The notes beneath the pieces are model-generated. The model had not been told where the DNA came from. It saw nothing but the letters and a program-made list of their open reading frames with translations, and searched no databases. The translations under genes were made by a program, and so were the position numbers. A DNA stretch of 13,340 nucleotides, from NCBI GenBank assembly GCA_905209865.1, contig CAJLUP010000042.1:1-13340 (forward strand). Direction: 5' to 3'. This DNA is from an uncultured Lachnospiraceae bacterium. Its GTDB lineage: Bacteria > Bacillota > Clostridia > Lachnospirales > Lachnospiraceae. This document shows, one piece after another, positions 12,831-13,340 of this stretch (position 1 is the first letter of the stretch; each line of letters opens with the position of its first letter).

Positions 12831-13340
12831 GTGATAAGGAAAAACAAACTGCTGATATGCACACTTTTAATGTCAATGGTAATCAGTTGTATGCCGGGCA
12901 TGAAAAGTGAGGCGGCGGAGCTGTCAGGGGAGGAACAAGTTACAGCATCGCTCCAGGATGAGAATAGTCAGCGCCTAGAAGAGACGACTGCTATGGATGA
13001 AGATGGAAGAATTTATGAGATCAGCGAAGAAGAAGGCATTGTTGCAGAGGAAACACCGGCACAGTTCGCGATGTTTTCTGCAAGATCGTTAGATCAGAAT
13101 AAAGTGGTCAATTTTAATACGAAAGGCAGCGCTACCACATCTTTTACATATAGCGGTGGAAATGGTTACACAAACGGAGCATATGGTGCAGATGCGGCAT
13201 ATTTGGGTATGACAAATGACGGAAAAGTTCGTTTTATGCTGTCAGGAGTTACAGGAACAGTCAATGCTTCGGAAGTTCAGATTGTGGAATATGAGTCGGT
13301 TTCTGATTGTGTGAGTTATTATGGAATATCGGATGGAAAG
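12831..13340 (+). CDS. exported cell-envelope protein, N-terminal part, runs off the window
   Basis: The frame is open from GTG 12831 to the window end (170 codons, no stop). GTG is preferred because AAGGAGGG (12813-12820) lies 10 nt upstream. The ATG at 12823 is only 2 nt from it and meets a stop after three codons. The N-terminus is a signal peptide: RKNK, then the hydrophobic run LLICTLLMSMVI. VISC (17-20) fits a lipobox, while SEAAE (about 26-30) would suit signal peptidase I, so lipoprotein or secreted is undecided. An acidic low-complexity linker follows (about 30-80), then a sequence with GYTNGAYGADAAYLG and VRFMLSGVTG. I associate that, from memory, with N-terminal regions of clostridial wall-associated hydrolases such as glucosaminidases. 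The enzymatic domain, if any, is outside the window, so the function is not established. Confidence 0.7.
   Translation, partial: MIRKNKLLICTLLMSMVISCMPGMKSEAAELSGEEQVTASLQDENSQRLEETTAMDEDGRIYEISEEEGIVAEETPAQFAMFSARSLDQNKVVNFNTKGSATTSFTYSGGNGYTNGAYGADAAYLGMTNDGKVRFMLSGVTGTVNASEVQIVEYESVSDCVSYYGISDGK

Noticed and set aside
1..13340. CRISPR array, insertion sequence, prophage or toxin-antitoxin genes
   Set aside because: No regularly spaced direct repeats, transposase or integrase motifs, terminal inverted repeats or target duplications, or small paired toxin-like genes are visible.

Overview
The window looks like chromosome of a low-GC Gram-positive anaerobe, most likely a Lachnospiraceae-type Clostridium. 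The signs are a lower-glycolysis run in the order pgk, tpiA, gpmI; strong AAGGAG-type ribosome binding sites; consensus sigma-A promoters with 17-nt spacers; intrinsic terminators; a tRNA gene without an encoded CCA end; and a very long fused 2-hydroxyacyl-CoA-dehydratase-activator-like iron-sulfur protein of the kind known from Clostridia. The genus is an inference. There is no sign of phage, transposon, CRISPR or plasmid DNA.

Layout. Positions 1-2573 hold the 3' end of pgk, then tpiA and gpmI, all on the + strand. A hairpin and a separate promoter lie between tpiA and gpmI. Positions 2735-3932 hold a GreA-family transcript-cleavage factor and a HAD phosphatase, closed by an intrinsic terminator at 3986-4020. 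Positions 4021-4136 are a short GC-rich, hairpin-forming stretch that no gene explains. Positions 4137-8396, on the - strand, are one 1419-codon gene. It joins two complete ASKHA ATPase/[4Fe-4S] activator domains to a cysteine-rich DUF2229 and HgdB/C-like region. A 293-bp AT-rich region with one good promoter facing each way separates it from 8690-9553 (+). That gene encodes a rhomboid-fold membrane protein that seems to have lost its catalytic residues and carries a C-terminal zinc-ribbon-like tail. Positions 9621-11057 are pyk (pyruvate kinase) and 11126-12397 a LysA-type PLP decarboxylase. A tRNA-Leu(CAA) at 12540-12622 has its own promoter, a leader hairpin and a terminator. From 12831 to the window end is the 5' part of an exported protein gene that starts with GTG.

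How the genes work together. Pgk, TpiA, GpmI and Pyk are four steps of lower glycolysis (enolase is not present here). The HAD phosphatase among them could be a metabolite-repair enzyme, though that rests on position alone. The giant activator fusion and the pseudo-rhomboid are divergently transcribed and sit between gpmI and pyk. Neither has an obvious metabolic link to glycolysis, and they are the least understood part of the window. The fusion protein is the best candidate for an undescribed system: it appears to be a one-chain, ATP-driven, low-potential electron donor together with its acceptor module, with unknown substrate and no separate dehydratase subunits beside it.
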